Assembly: GCA_965248935.1 (NCBI GenBank)
Contig: OZ252214.1
Span: 1,798,001-1,862,000 of the forward strand
Reading direction: 5' to 3'
Length of the DNA stretch: 64,000 bases
Origin: G032773895 sp965248935
GTDB lineage: Bacteria; Pseudomonadota; Gammaproteobacteria; Pseudomonadales; Cellvibrionaceae
Below are positions 34,514 to 44,242 of the stretch, in pieces. The position numbers and the translations under genes were made by a program. The stretch's first letter is position 1. Each line of letters starts with the position of its first letter. Under the pieces are notes generated by a model. That model saw only the letters and a program-made list of their open reading frames with translations. It was not told where the DNA came from and did not search any database.

Positions 34514-36853
34514 ATGTCCCAAAATAACATCGATTGGTTTGAACAATTTCTTAATAAACTGTTGTTAGGTGGATGGGGAAAAGTATTTTCCCCTCACGGC
34601 TGGGACTTATCGATTGGAACCAGCCAGGATAAGCTTATTATCAACAGGGAAATGCCTGGAATAGAAGAATATACTCTCGAAGGAACTAGCGCAGTTCATC
34701 CTGGAGACCCCGCCCTAAGTCTTTTATACCATGTCGCTATGCATCCTGGGATTCAGCCGGAATCAATCACCTTCTGGCCAAGCTTAGAGGATATAGACGC
34801 ACTGGAAAATCATATTTATGGGCTGGTACCTCCAAGTGAAGATATGCTTGGTTCTCTCGTTCCCGTTGTTATGGCCTATGAATACCGAGTCACTCGTCGA
34901 ACCCCACATAAAAAACATGCAGATTTAGTGTTTTCTAGAACAGGGGTTGGCAGAGTGGGAACCTGCGAACCGGAATATTCTGAAACGAGACGTTGCTTTA
35001 ATACTAACCCAAGTGATGGAAGTGGTGGTACACGGGTACTACCAGCACGCTATGGTGTATTCTTATGTCGTGAGAAACTTTACGGTGATCAGATAAGTAT
35101 TCAGGGGAAAAAACACTCCGAAGATAGCCAACGATTTTTCTATGAACCCATAAGCAAAGTCTTCGACGGGATGAATTTGGGCGAAGAGGTTTTATCTCTC
35201 AAATTTGAAAACCATCATCAAAACGATAAACTTAATCGTATTGTGGAAAAGGGTAAGTTAAAAATTGATTCTCAATACGATATTAGCAAACCTCCTTTTT
35301 ATTATACGAGTAACCGGGAAAAATTTACTGATTCCTGGCAGTTTCCTGGCAGTTTGATCATATGGCGCAAACCTCAAGAAATGTGTCGAATAGCAAAACA
35401 GGAAAACAAAATTGTTACCTTCAAAGTACCGAAGGAAAACTTGCTTTGGTTAAAAACACTATTTTCAAAACTAAAAATTTCTTTTTTCTACAATAACCGA
35501 AGATATACCAGTCTTAGGGTTGGCCAGAACCTTATCCTTGCCCTATTAGATTATAGTTTGAACGCTTTAATCTCTGCATTCGGATCAGATAAACGTGTTT
35601 TTCTTTCCCCACGGCTTGCGGGCGAGTTCACCAATATCCGTCATCTAGTGGATAAAAATGGAAAAATTATCGACCTCAACCTATTGCCTGTGAAAAAGTT
35701 TAAAAAAACATTATCTGAAGGTGGTTATCAGGCAGTGATGTATGAAGATCCAATATCGGAAGGCTACATCAGTGCTAGCTTTGATGGAATTAGTATAGAA
35801 ATGAGAAAATTAAAACCCGCTTATTCTCTAATGACTGCGCCAGATTTTATGCCTTGGGTAGGCAATATTGATATATACCAATATAAAGATAATTTTATCT
35901 CAGGAGGCCCAAGAGCCCTATGTGAAGGACGACTACCTGTTAACCTAAGGTTGGCTTATGGTGGAAACTCCTCCCCAGTTTTTTTACCTAAGGAGCAAAC
36001 AGTCACTGCAATCATTGCCAAGGCAAGAAGGCAAACGCAAGAATGTAAGGGAGAGCGAGAATACGACAGCACCCATTATATGACAGACGATGCTTCAGAC
36101 ATTTTCGCTCCAGGTTGGGATGTGACCTATTCAAAAGATTCATTGTTTTCTCCCGCTTATTACCATACGGCGGGCCTTGGCTCTCCATTTCTGGAAGACG
36201 TAAAGCTCTGTGCAGCAGCCAATGGTATGTGGCCGGCAGCATCACCAGATGCGGCAAGGACATTTAAACGGAAAACTCGTACCGCACTTCCATTAACGGA
36301 TGAGGAAATTGGATTGTCGCCTGAATCTTCACTAGCAAAAAGAAAAAATAATTATGCTGAAGGTTGGGATGGTGAGTATGGCCCATTTATCCAAGAAAAA
36401 AATAGCGAGCTTGTTGTAAATTATGCTTCCATCGAGCGCTCGGACTACATTAGTAATTATTTTGATAGCCGATTTAATTTTTCACAATTAAGAAAGATTA
36501 GTCGTTTAGAAGCGGCTCAAAGATTATCCAGCCTTGCACAAGTCAACAAGATTTTACTAGGAAAAACACCTTTAGGTAAAAGCGATTTCTGGTTAGTAAG
36601 TTTTGTTAAAATTGAAGCTGGCTCAAAAATTTCTAGCATCTTAAATATACCTCTATTTATTTTTGATAATAATAAATTAGATAGTGGTTTTATAGATGAA
36701 CAGAAAGAAGGTTATTTCTATATTTTTGTGAAATACTCTCACTCAAGTATTGCGACAGAGAACCCAATACGGCGTATCCAGACTATAGACGAAATGATAT
36801 TTGTTAAAATAATACTAGGGGAAAACCCAGAAGTATTACCCTACAAAATCTAA
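34514..36853 (+). CDS. LodA-like cysteine tryptophylquinone oxidase
   Basis: This 779-residue protein matches the LodA family (L-lysine epsilon-oxidase, glycine oxidase GoxA): AVHPGDPALSLLYHVAMHPG-type N region, LPARYGVFLCRE, APDFMPWVGNIDIYQ, SGGPRALCEGRLPVN, FAPGWDVTYSKD, LCAAANGMWPAASPDAARTF and a late GWDGEYGPF. The candidate quinone-forming pair C470 and W535 is 65 residues apart, the same spacing as C516 and W581 in LodA. It has no signal peptide. Such enzymes release hydrogen peroxide and can be antibacterial. The substrate cannot be read from sequence. Confidence 0.75.
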   Translation: MSQNNIDWFEQFLNKLLLGGWGKVFSPHGWDLSIGTSQDKLIINREMPGIEEYTLEGTSAVHPGDPALSLLYHVAMHPGIQPESITFWPSLEDIDALENHIYGLVPPSEDMLGSLVPVVMAYEYRVTRRTPHKKHADLVFSRTGVGRVGTCEPEYSETRRCFNTNPSDGSGGTRVLPARYGVFLCREKLYGDQISIQGKKHSEDSQRFFYEPISKVFDGMNLGEEVLSLKFENHHQNDKLNRIVEKGKLKIDSQYDISKPPFYYTSNREKFTDSWQFPGSLIIWRKPQEMCRIAKQENKIVTFKVPKENLLWLKTLFSKLKISFFYNNRRYTSLRVGQNLILALLDYSLNALISAFGSDKRVFLSPRLAGEFTNIRHLVDKNGKIIDLNLLPVKKFKKTLSEGGYQAVMYEDPISEGYISASFDGISIEMRKLKPAYSLMTAPDFMPWVGNIDIYQYKDNFISGGPRALCEGRLPVNLRLAYGGNSSPVFLPKEQTVTAIIAKARRQTQECKGEREYDSTHYMTDDASDIFAPGWDVTYSKDSLFSPAYYHTAGLGSPFLEDVKLCAAANGMWPAASPDAARTFKRKTRTALPLTDEEIGLSPESSLAKRKNNYAEGWDGEYGPFIQEKNSELVVNYASIERSDYISNYFDSRFNFSQLRKISRLEAAQRLSSLAQVNKILLGKTPLGKSDFWLVSFVKIEAGSKISSILNIPLFIFDNNKLDSGFIDEQKEGYFYIFVKYSHSSIATENPIRRIQTIDEMIFVKIILGENPEVLPYKI

Positions 36854-36883
36854 TTTAGATTAAGAAATATAAAGCGTGTATCT

Positions 36884-37903
36884 ATGTGGCCACAAATTTT
36901 TAATAACACAAAAACATTATTTGATTTAATTGTTTGCGGAAATAGCTTGTCTGCCTATATCGCTGTTTACTCAGCGCTTCTAAACGGTTTAAAGGTTGCT
37001 TGGGTTAACTCTCAAATAGAAAATTCTTTCTCTTATCGCCAACATGAATCTTTGGGCTTTGATTCTTTGGCGCCAGAAGGTGTGCGCTATCTTAACCATT
37101 TATTGGACTCCGACGAGATTGACAAAGTCAGCTTGGGAGTTTTTCGTAGTGTTTTAAGAGGCAACCAATATCAAGTCTTTGATTCAATTCTGGGTGAAGG
37201 TATTCAATTGGATGTACTTTTGTTAAAACAAATGTTATACAAAAAAATTAAAGAAAAGGTAACGCTCATTAGTGAAGAGGCAAATGAACTTAAAGAAGTA
37301 GATGACACACTGCATGTATATACACAATTTAATAACATGTATAAATGTAAGTGGCTGATCAATGCACAAGGAAAAGAAAGCGAAATATCCACCCAAGAAA
37401 TTGATTACCTCAGCGAAGACCTATGGGTGACGAGAGAGTTATCTAAAGTAGAAACAAGCACCAAAAATGCCGCCATGTTTGAGCAGGACTCGGAAGGATG
37501 GAGGTGGTTAGCCTATGACAGCCAGGGTCATTTATGCACAACGCAATGGAAGAGGCAACCCTGGGACACAACATCAACGAGTAGCCCTATAGAAAACGCC
37601 TTTAATAGTCAATGGTATAAACGGCAAAGCCCTGTTGAGAGTTTGGGCAGCAATATTCCGCGTATCCTACTAACAATTCCAACCTGTTATAGGTTTGACC
37701 CATCTTCTGGATTGGGAATCACATTGCAAATCAAATCAGCAATATTGGCTGCCAGATGCGTCTCCATTGCAGAAAATGAAATGGCATCGTCCCTATCCCA
37801 TGTAGAACACTACCGATGTCAAATCGAAGACTCTTTTACAGAAATCACCAAGGGATTAATCCCCTTTTATCAGCGCTATGGGCTAAAATTTTCGTCCATC
37901 TAA
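36884..37903 (+). CDS. LodB-like flavoprotein (LodA maturation)
   Basis: This 339-residue FAD-dependent oxidoreductase-like protein follows the lodA-like gene by 30 bases, as LodB does. It has a Rossmann-like start FDLIVCGNSLSAYIAVYSALL and a late LLTIPTCYRFDPSSGLGITLQIKSA stretch resembling the FAD-binding GDA-type region of tryptophan-halogenase-like proteins. The glycine-rich loop is unusual (GNSLSA instead of GxGxxG), so FAD binding may be altered. LodB proteins help form the tryptophylquinone cofactor. Confidence 0.65.
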   Translation: MWPQIFNNTKTLFDLIVCGNSLSAYIAVYSALLNGLKVAWVNSQIENSFSYRQHESLGFDSLAPEGVRYLNHLLDSDEIDKVSLGVFRSVLRGNQYQVFDSILGEGIQLDVLLLKQMLYKKIKEKVTLISEEANELKEVDDTLHVYTQFNNMYKCKWLINAQGKESEISTQEIDYLSEDLWVTRELSKVETSTKNAAMFEQDSEGWRWLAYDSQGHLCTTQWKRQPWDTTSTSSPIENAFNSQWYKRQSPVESLGSNIPRILLTIPTCYRFDPSSGLGITLQIKSAILAARCVSIAENEMASSLSHVEHYRCQIEDSFTEITKGLIPFYQRYGLKFSSI

Positions 37904-38283
37904 AACAGCCTTATCGTTAAAGCCTCCCGACTAAACAAATTTACAAATATTTTAACGTCGCCAAAAGAGGGGAACGCTTATTGAGCTTATACTTTATCTG
38001 TCATATTTGAGTCACACGATATGCAATTACTCTATAACTTAACTAATTCATCTACGGAGAATGTATTCTACAAGGTAGTTCCTATACATTGATTTGTCTG
38101 GGTTAAATCTGAAAAATGATGCTCCAGATAAAATACCACTCTAAAATTTCTTCAATCAATTATATACATTATCCAGTTTCTACAACCTTATATGATGTAA
38201 TCCGTCATATTGATAATTAATTTGAGCTAAAATTAATTTACCTATTGAAAACAAACTGTATAGAGTTGAGAAAACTAGTCCAA
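37904..38283. other. gap before the solute-binding-like gene
   Basis: About 380 AT-rich bases without a supported gene. No clear terminator or operator was seen. Confidence 0.5.
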
Positions 38284-39135
38284 ATGAAGATTCATTATGG
38301 AATATTAATTGTTTTTTTTAGCTTAATTTCTATAGCTTATCCTCTTTGCTTCGCTTCTGATACAAAGGAAGCTACAAGTCCAATTATAGTTAAATTTATT
38401 ATTAGCAGTACTGCAACCGAAGCAAGGCAAAACTATGAACTTGCACTTATCAAATCAGCACTGGCCAAGTCTTTGCACAAGCGAGGGGATTATATTGTTA
38501 AAACACTGATGAGAGACATATCCACCCAAAGACTTATCCGAGAATTAGAAATTGGCAAATTAATTAATATTACCGCCTCTAACTATGGCAATCAAAAATT
38601 TAAGGAGATTACTAAGATTGATGTACCGATAATGCGGGGCATACTCGGCTATCGTCGAGTTATTATTCGCCGGGAAGACGCCTCTTCCTTTTATTCTATT
38701 CACAACTTACAAGGATTACTGACAAAACGTGTTGGGCAAGTGAAAGATTGGAGTGATATTGAAGTGTATCGGAAGGTAGGGTTCAAGATTGTTGAAGGAG
38801 AGAATATCGACAATACCTTAGATATGTTGGTTGGTGACCGCTTTGACTTCTTCCCCTTAGGAATCAACGAATATGCCCGAGAGTACGATAAAAGAAGCCA
38901 TTTGCATGACAAATTATACGTTGATAAAAGTTTACTCGTGCATTACCCATGGCCCTTTTACTTTTATATAAGTAACCGAGAACCCGAATTAATATCGAGC
39001 ATACGCAAAGGCTTGGAAGCTATGCTTATGGATGGCAGTTTAGAAAGGTTGCATTATTTACACTTTAAACACTCCATGGATGAACTCAAAGCACATTCTG
39101 GGCCAGTAATTAAGCTTAAAAACCCCTATCTCTAA
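38284..39135 (+). CDS. periplasmic solute-binding-like protein (SBP_bac_3-like)
   Basis: The start at ATG 38284 gives a 283-residue protein with a signal peptide (IHYGILIVFFSLISIAYPLCFA). The rest resembles family 3 periplasmic binding proteins: VGQVKDWSDIEVYRKVGFKIVEG, then LDMLVGDRFDFFPLGINEY and a C-terminal IRKGLEAMLMDGSLERLHYLHF. No transporter genes are adjacent, so it may be a sensor rather than a transport component. An upstream TTG at 38245 was not chosen because it lengthens the region before the signal peptide. Confidence 0.7.
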   Translation: MKIHYGILIVFFSLISIAYPLCFASDTKEATSPIIVKFIISSTATEARQNYELALIKSALAKSLHKRGDYIVKTLMRDISTQRLIRELEIGKLINITASNYGNQKFKEITKIDVPIMRGILGYRRVIIRREDASSFYSIHNLQGLLTKRVGQVKDWSDIEVYRKVGFKIVEGENIDNTLDMLVGDRFDFFPLGINEYAREYDKRSHLHDKLYVDKSLLVHYPWPFYFYISNREPELISSIRKGLEAMLMDGSLERLHYLHFKHSMDELKAHSGPVIKLKNPYL

Positions 39136-39182
39136 CACTTATAAATTTATATTTATTGGTAGATTAATCGGTATTTTTGCAT

Positions 39183-41264
39183 TTATAAACCCGTTGGAAT
39201 TCTCACTTCAAAAATAACCCCACTTTTATCAGGTACATTGTAGCCCTGCACCTCTCCTCTGTGAAAGTCCGCTATTAGCCGTACAATATACAAGCCTAAC
39301 CCAAGGTGGTGCCCTTCTTTTTCTGGAGAGGTTTTATCTCTAACGGAAACCATAGAGTCGAAAAGTTGCCCGTGCATATGGCTCGGTAGCGGCGGGCCTT
39401 CATTGTGGACAGTAAATACCACGGTATTATTATGGCGGTATAAACCTAATTCTATCTTGCCATTTTCTGAACAAAAGTCAGCGGCATTATCAACCAGCTT
39501 ATCAAGCATTTGCACAAGTAATTCACCAGAACCTCTAACAACAAGTTTTTCATTTTCTGAGCGAATATTAAGAGCAAAAGTAACCTGCTGATATACATCT
39601 TTATAAGCTCCGGCCAAGTTTTCTAGTAGCTGGTCACAGGGAATATTTTCCAGTTCCGCTGCACCAATGGCTTGTTCCACACGACTTGCCGCACTCATAG
39701 CATTTAAAATATTGGACAGACGAGTGGTGCCCTCTTTTGCCCTATCTGCATATATTTTTGCTTGTTTAGATAATTTCTCATGTTCGAGGTTATCCAGAGA
39801 AGAACGAACAATCGCTAAGGGGGTTCTCAATTCATGGGAGAGCTTACTAGATAGAGTTCTAAGGTAGTTGGTATATTCCTGCAAGCGTATCAGTAACTGT
39901 GCGTAACTACGGGACAGATCTCCAATTTCATCGGAGCTGGAATAGATTGGAAAGGAATCGTCTATTTTTCCACTTTCTGTAATCGCATTCACCGCTGCGG
40001 CACTTAACCTTCGAATTCGAATAGATAACCAAGTTGCATACACAATTAGAATTAAACTGACCGATACAGTGGCAATAATGGAATAAAACAAAAGACGATT
40101 AAAGGCAAAGTGAGTCATGGATGCCAATGAATCAGAGCTTTGGTCCGCAACCACCACGCCTAAAATCTCTGGTATTTCGGAAAGGTAATTATAGATGGGT
40201 ACGGTTAAGCGGATTACTTGTTTATTTCCCTGTCGATAGCGAGCGACTTTTGTATTGATCGAAATACCTTGCCTCCAATGAGTATTCGGCGCATCGGAAG
40301 TATCGATTATATGAGCACCGATTGCATGAGTGGTGACCTTTCCATTTTTTCCATAAGTGGGGATCTGTGGGTATTTATCTTTACCCAAGGATATTTTATA
40401 AACCCAACGTAACACACCATGTTGCTGCGAATCTGTATAGGCTATTTTGTTATCCAGGCTTCCACTATTGGCAATAATCCATTCCTCTTGGGTTGATAGG
40501 CTTAATCGAATACCCTCTCGCTTAAAGATGGAAAGTTCACTAGAGAGAACCGGGTCACTAAAAACCAGTGGCACAATAACATAAGTACCAAGGTCGGAGC
40601 TTTCTACTGCTTGCTCCCCATTAATCTGTATGGCTAATCCCTTTTTTGCCCAGTCAAAAGGGAGAACCAATTCAACTTGATAGCCCTGCTCCCATTCGAG
40701 CCAGGAGCCTTTTACATTATGCTCAATGACATAATGAGTATTGTCTATTTTCCGTGTTGAATGCACTTGCCCCTCACCGCTAGCGTAGATAATAACGGTT
40801 CTTTCAGTTTGATCGGAGGATAAAACCTTTAGCGCCAAATGGTCTGTTTGTTGATAGTTTTTTAAATAAGGTAAGTGATAATTGAGTTGGTTATCTTTCA
40901 CTCTTATATACAGGTAAAGATTATTAGCAAATAGTCCACCGACTATTTCTAAATTGTCGTTTACTTCTTGAAATTGATGGCCGGCGGTAATCCATTCGTC
41001 GTCATAGCCATCCGTTACTGGCTGGGAGTTGAGCCTGTGTGCATAAATGGGTTTGCTTTGGTCTGCATTTTGGTAGTGTTTAAATCTATCGATACTATTT
41101 TTATCGTTTCCCAGCCTTGCAGCCACTGCATTTGCCGTGGCTTCAAGAGACGCGGTTTGCCCTTTTCGTAGTGCCGTATCCATTTCTTGAATATATTGAC
41201 AACCCACCCAAGGCAGGGCGAGGGTAATAAGGCTAACCAGTAGGAGTTGTTGTTTTATTCGCAT
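39183..41264 (-). CDS. sortase-system sensor histidine kinase (TIGR03785-like)
   Basis: This 693-residue kinase opens with LLLVSLITLALPWVGCQYIQEMD, as in the proteobacterial dedicated sortase system histidine kinase. It has a long extracytoplasmic region (about residues 30-390), a membrane segment near 390-410, a HAMP-like linker, H477 in LSSKLSHELRTPLAI and an ATPase domain (LVDNAADFC, LGLGLYIVRLIAD). The response regulator gene lies 41 bases upstream on the same strand. The usual sortase and its substrate are not in this window. Confidence 0.85.
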   Translation of the reverse strand: MRIKQQLLLVSLITLALPWVGCQYIQEMDTALRKGQTASLEATANAVAARLGNDKNSIDRFKHYQNADQSKPIYAHRLNSQPVTDGYDDEWITAGHQFQEVNDNLEIVGGLFANNLYLYIRVKDNQLNYHLPYLKNYQQTDHLALKVLSSDQTERTVIIYASGEGQVHSTRKIDNTHYVIEHNVKGSWLEWEQGYQVELVLPFDWAKKGLAIQINGEQAVESSDLGTYVIVPLVFSDPVLSSELSIFKREGIRLSLSTQEEWIIANSGSLDNKIAYTDSQQHGVLRWVYKISLGKDKYPQIPTYGKNGKVTTHAIGAHIIDTSDAPNTHWRQGISINTKVARYRQGNKQVIRLTVPIYNYLSEIPEILGVVVADQSSDSLASMTHFAFNRLLFYSIIATVSVSLILIVYATWLSIRIRRLSAAAVNAITESGKIDDSFPIYSSSDEIGDLSRSYAQLLIRLQEYTNYLRTLSSKLSHELRTPLAIVRSSLDNLEHEKLSKQAKIYADRAKEGTTRLSNILNAMSAASRVEQAIGAAELENIPCDQLLENLAGAYKDVYQQVTFALNIRSENEKLVVRGSGELLVQMLDKLVDNAADFCSENGKIELGLYRHNNTVVFTVHNEGPPLPSHMHGQLFDSMVSVRDKTSPEKEGHHLGLGLYIVRLIADFHRGEVQGYNVPDKSGVIFEVRIPTGL

Positions 41265-41305
41265 TGCCTGTGGGTGCCGAAGAATGGATTGCTAGAATAG
41301 AATTG

Positions 41306-42004
41306 CTAGGCGTTTTCTAAAACCCAACGGTAACCCATTCCATAGGCGGTTTGAATACAATCAAAACTCTCATCCAATTCTTTAAATTTTTTGCGGATAC
41401 GTTTTATATGCGAGGTAATAGTATTATCATCCAGTACAACATTAGCGGCATCCATAAGTTGTTGTCTATTTTTGACGTGTCCCGGATGTTGAGCAAGGGA
41501 ATGGACAATCCAAAGCTCAGTTACCGTCAAGTCTACCAGTTGATCGAGCCAGCGAGCATTCATTCGCTCCATATTAAGCGTTAAGTTTCCACGATTAATT
41601 TCGGTTTCCTTTTGCAGAGGAGTTTGAAACGCATCAACTCGACGAAAAAGAGCAACAATACGTGCAAGCATATGGGGCTGACTAATGTCTTTGGTAAGGT
41701 AGTCATCCGCCCCCAATCTTAAGCCAGAGACAACGTCAAACTCACTGTCGCGGGCAGTGAGAAATATAATGGGAAGCTCGGGAGCTTGTGTTCTCAGCTC
41801 CCGGCATAGATCAAAGCCACCCTCTATTTCATCTCCCAAACCCACATCGATAATCGCTAGGTCAGGAAGCTTTGTTGCAAAAGCTTCACTGGCTTCGGGG
41901 CGAGAGCGATAATGACTCACTTTATATCCTTGGCGCCTCATCGCATCACAGTAATTCTGTGCAATGGCTTCTTCATCTTCAACTATGGCAATATGGCGGG
42001 ACAT
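41306..42004 (-). CDS. sortase-system response regulator (TIGR03787-like)
   Basis: This 232-residue OmpR-type regulator has a receiver domain (IAIVEDEEAIAQNY, phosphoacceptor in LAIIDVGLGDEIEGG, LTARDSEFDVVSGLRLGADDYL) and a C-terminal winged helix (VDLTVTELWIVHSLAQHPGHVKNRQQLMDAA). It fits the response regulator of the proteobacterial dedicated sortase system. It is expected to control a surface-protein anchoring operon elsewhere. Confidence 0.85.
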   Translation of the reverse strand: MSRHIAIVEDEEAIAQNYCDAMRRQGYKVSHYRSRPEASEAFATKLPDLAIIDVGLGDEIEGGFDLCRELRTQAPELPIIFLTARDSEFDVVSGLRLGADDYLTKDISQPHMLARIVALFRRVDAFQTPLQKETEINRGNLTLNMERMNARWLDQLVDLTVTELWIVHSLAQHPGHVKNRQQLMDAANVVLDDNTITSHIKRIRKKFKELDESFDCIQTAYGMGYRWVLENA

Positions 42005-42140
42005 TCTTTCTTCCTTAAGCAGTGACAGTTCCCAGATAGAGTACTGAGATTACTCGTTAACTTCCAGTATTGAATATTGCTCATTGACCTCTCAATTGTG
42101 CTATCTTTCCCACTTCGATAATTTTCACTTCGGAGGCATC

Positions 42141-43112
42141 GTGTTTCCAGCAATAGTGGCTGATATTGGCGGTACAAACGGTAGATTCGGACTTGTCACA
42201 GGAGAAAATGAGTCTGGCTATATCATTGAGCAAGTTAAAGTGTATCAAGTGGATAAATACCCCTCCTTCGAGGATATGGTTGCTGTCTACATGAATCAGC
42301 TAAATGACATACCTGTTTCCGCTGCCTGTTTTGCTATTGCAGGCCCCATCTCCGGGGATATTGTTCAGTTCTCTAATGTCCAGTGGTCTTTTAGCCAATC
42401 GGCACTGGCATCTCGTTTTGGCTTTCAGTATTTTGAGGTTATCAATGATTTTTTTGCTGTAGCAATGGCTTGCCAAGCACTGCGTGAAGGCCACCTTATT
42501 CAATTGAAAGCCGGTCAGCCTAAACCAAAAGGGATTAAGGCAGCCTTAGGCCCAGGTACAGGATTGGGAGTGGCGGGCTTAGCATTTCATTCTGGGTTAT
42601 GGGCTCCTATTCCCTGCGAGGGGGGCCATGTCAATATATCGCCCGCTACGCCTTTGGAATGTGAACTAATAAAAGTAGCCATGCTAAATCACGGTCACGT
42701 TTCCGCAGAGACTTTGCTGTCCGGCCCAGGCATTGTCAATTTATATCAATCACTGGCTCAAGTTCATGGTCAACGACCCAATAATTCTTTATCAGGTAAA
42801 GATATTACAACTCAGGCCCTTGCCAATGAACCAGATATTCTGTGCCACGAAACCTTTGATGTATTTTGTAGCTTGCTAGGCAGCTTTGCTGGAAACCTAG
42901 CACTCACATTTGGCGCCAGCGGAGGTGTCTACTTAGCGGGTGGCATTCTGCCTCAATTCGTGGACTTTGTTCGTCACAGTTCCTTTGTAGAGCGGTTTTC
43001 TGAAAAAGGCAATATGAGCCATTACCTTAAAAATATTCCCGTTTATATCATTGACCACCCCCACACCGCATTTGTTGGCGCAGCGGGCTGGCTTAAACAA
43101 AACTCAGCTTAA
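42141..43112 (+). CDS. glk: glucokinase
   Basis: This 323-residue glucokinase begins at GTG 42141, supported by GGAGG at 42132-42136; the longer frame from 42084 lacks such a site. It has VADIGGTNGRFGL, AIAGPISGD, VINDFFAVA, GPGTGLGVAG and CEGGHVNI with the zinc-free bacterial Glk layout, plus FGASGGVYLAGGILP. It phosphorylates glucose from polysaccharide breakdown. It is divergent from the sortase-type regulator. Confidence 0.93.
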   Translation: MFPAIVADIGGTNGRFGLVTGENESGYIIEQVKVYQVDKYPSFEDMVAVYMNQLNDIPVSAACFAIAGPISGDIVQFSNVQWSFSQSALASRFGFQYFEVINDFFAVAMACQALREGHLIQLKAGQPKPKGIKAALGPGTGLGVAGLAFHSGLWAPIPCEGGHVNISPATPLECELIKVAMLNHGHVSAETLLSGPGIVNLYQSLAQVHGQRPNNSLSGKDITTQALANEPDILCHETFDVFCSLLGSFAGNLALTFGASGGVYLAGGILPQFVDFVRHSSFVERFSEKGNMSHYLKNIPVYIIDHPHTAFVGAAGWLKQNSA

Positions 43113-43125
43113 TAAATATTATTGT

Positions 43126-44220
43126 TTAAATAGGCTTTTTGATCTTATCCAATGCCTTAAGCCCTGAAATCACCTCAATATTTATACCGTCCGATAAACC
43201 AAGCTCTATATTCCTGCGTTTAAATTCCTGCTTTCCCACTTCCACTTCAACATAGGGAACACCATTATCAAATTGAAGTAAGCCTTCATTAATAGCGAGA
43301 ACATTTTCTCTTTTATCTAAGACAATATCTGCGTTAGCGCTAAACCCTGCTCGAATAAATTTACCTTCCTGTAATGTAATAGAAGCTTTAATTTGAAATT
43401 TAATCGTGCCTTGATCGTTATATCCTTTGGGTGAAATATATTCAAGAATAGCAATAAAGGGTTCGGACTCAATAGCCCCTATAGTTAAGTAGAGTTCCAT
43501 TCCCTCATGAATTTTACCTACCTCAGATTCATCCACACGACCTTCGAATATCATATCCTGCATATTGGCAATATAGGCAATCGTTGTTCCCGCATTAAAA
43601 TTATTCGTTTCGGTAATAAACGTACCCTCTTTCACGGGAATATCTAATATCATGCCATCTAAAGTCGCTTTGACTACATTGGATGTTTTACCTGATTTTT
43701 TAGATGCCCCCTCTCGAACAATCGCCAAATTACTCTCTGCGGAGGCAACGATCTCCTGTTTAAGTTTGTAACTCAGTAAATATTTATTGTATTCGAATTC
43801 AGAGATAAGCTTATCTTCAAATAGTTTTTTCTGTCTTTTCAATTCTTTTTGTGCATCCTCAAAATTAATTTTTGCTTGCTCTAATAGGGATTCGGCATTA
43901 TTTAACCTTTCTATATTGGGAATAATCCGAATTTTTGCAATAATTTCATCTGTTTTTATGGCTTCGCCAGCATCCAATAAGATCTTCTCCACCACACCGG
44001 AAACTTGTGATTTAATTTCCACTTCCTTTCGTGGTGAGATGGAACCTGTGGCAATGGTTTTCTTAATAATAGTTGTGGTAATGGGATGCCGGGTTTCATA
44101 AATAACCGGCTTTTCCTGAGATTTATTGTAAAGAAAGACAATCGTTCCCAGAAATATCAATGCACATACCAGTGCGATAATTATCAATACAATTTTTTTC
44201 ATTTTTACGTTTAATCCCAT
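43126..44220 (-). CDS. HlyD/MacA-like periplasmic adaptor
   Basis: This 364-residue protein has an N-terminal membrane anchor (KKIVLIIIALVCALIFLG), lipoyl half-motifs (ISPRKEVEIKSQVSGVVEKIL), a coiled-coil hairpin (about residues 100-175) and a beta-barrel region. It is the membrane-fusion subunit of the MacAB-like exporter encoded upstream. The start may be the internal ATG of MKKIVL. Confidence 0.88.
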   Translation of the reverse strand: MGLNVKMKKIVLIIIALVCALIFLGTIVFLYNKSQEKPVIYETRHPITTTIIKKTIATGSISPRKEVEIKSQVSGVVEKILLDAGEAIKTDEIIAKIRIIPNIERLNNAESLLEQAKINFEDAQKELKRQKKLFEDKLISEFEYNKYLLSYKLKQEIVASAESNLAIVREGASKKSGKTSNVVKATLDGMILDIPVKEGTFITETNNFNAGTTIAYIANMQDMIFEGRVDESEVGKIHEGMELYLTIGAIESEPFIAILEYISPKGYNDQGTIKFQIKASITLQEGKFIRAGFSANADIVLDKRENVLAINEGLLQFDNGVPYVEVEVGKQEFKRRNIELGLSDGINIEVISGLKALDKIKKPI

Positions 44221-44242
44221 CTATTTAATTCAAAATACTGTG

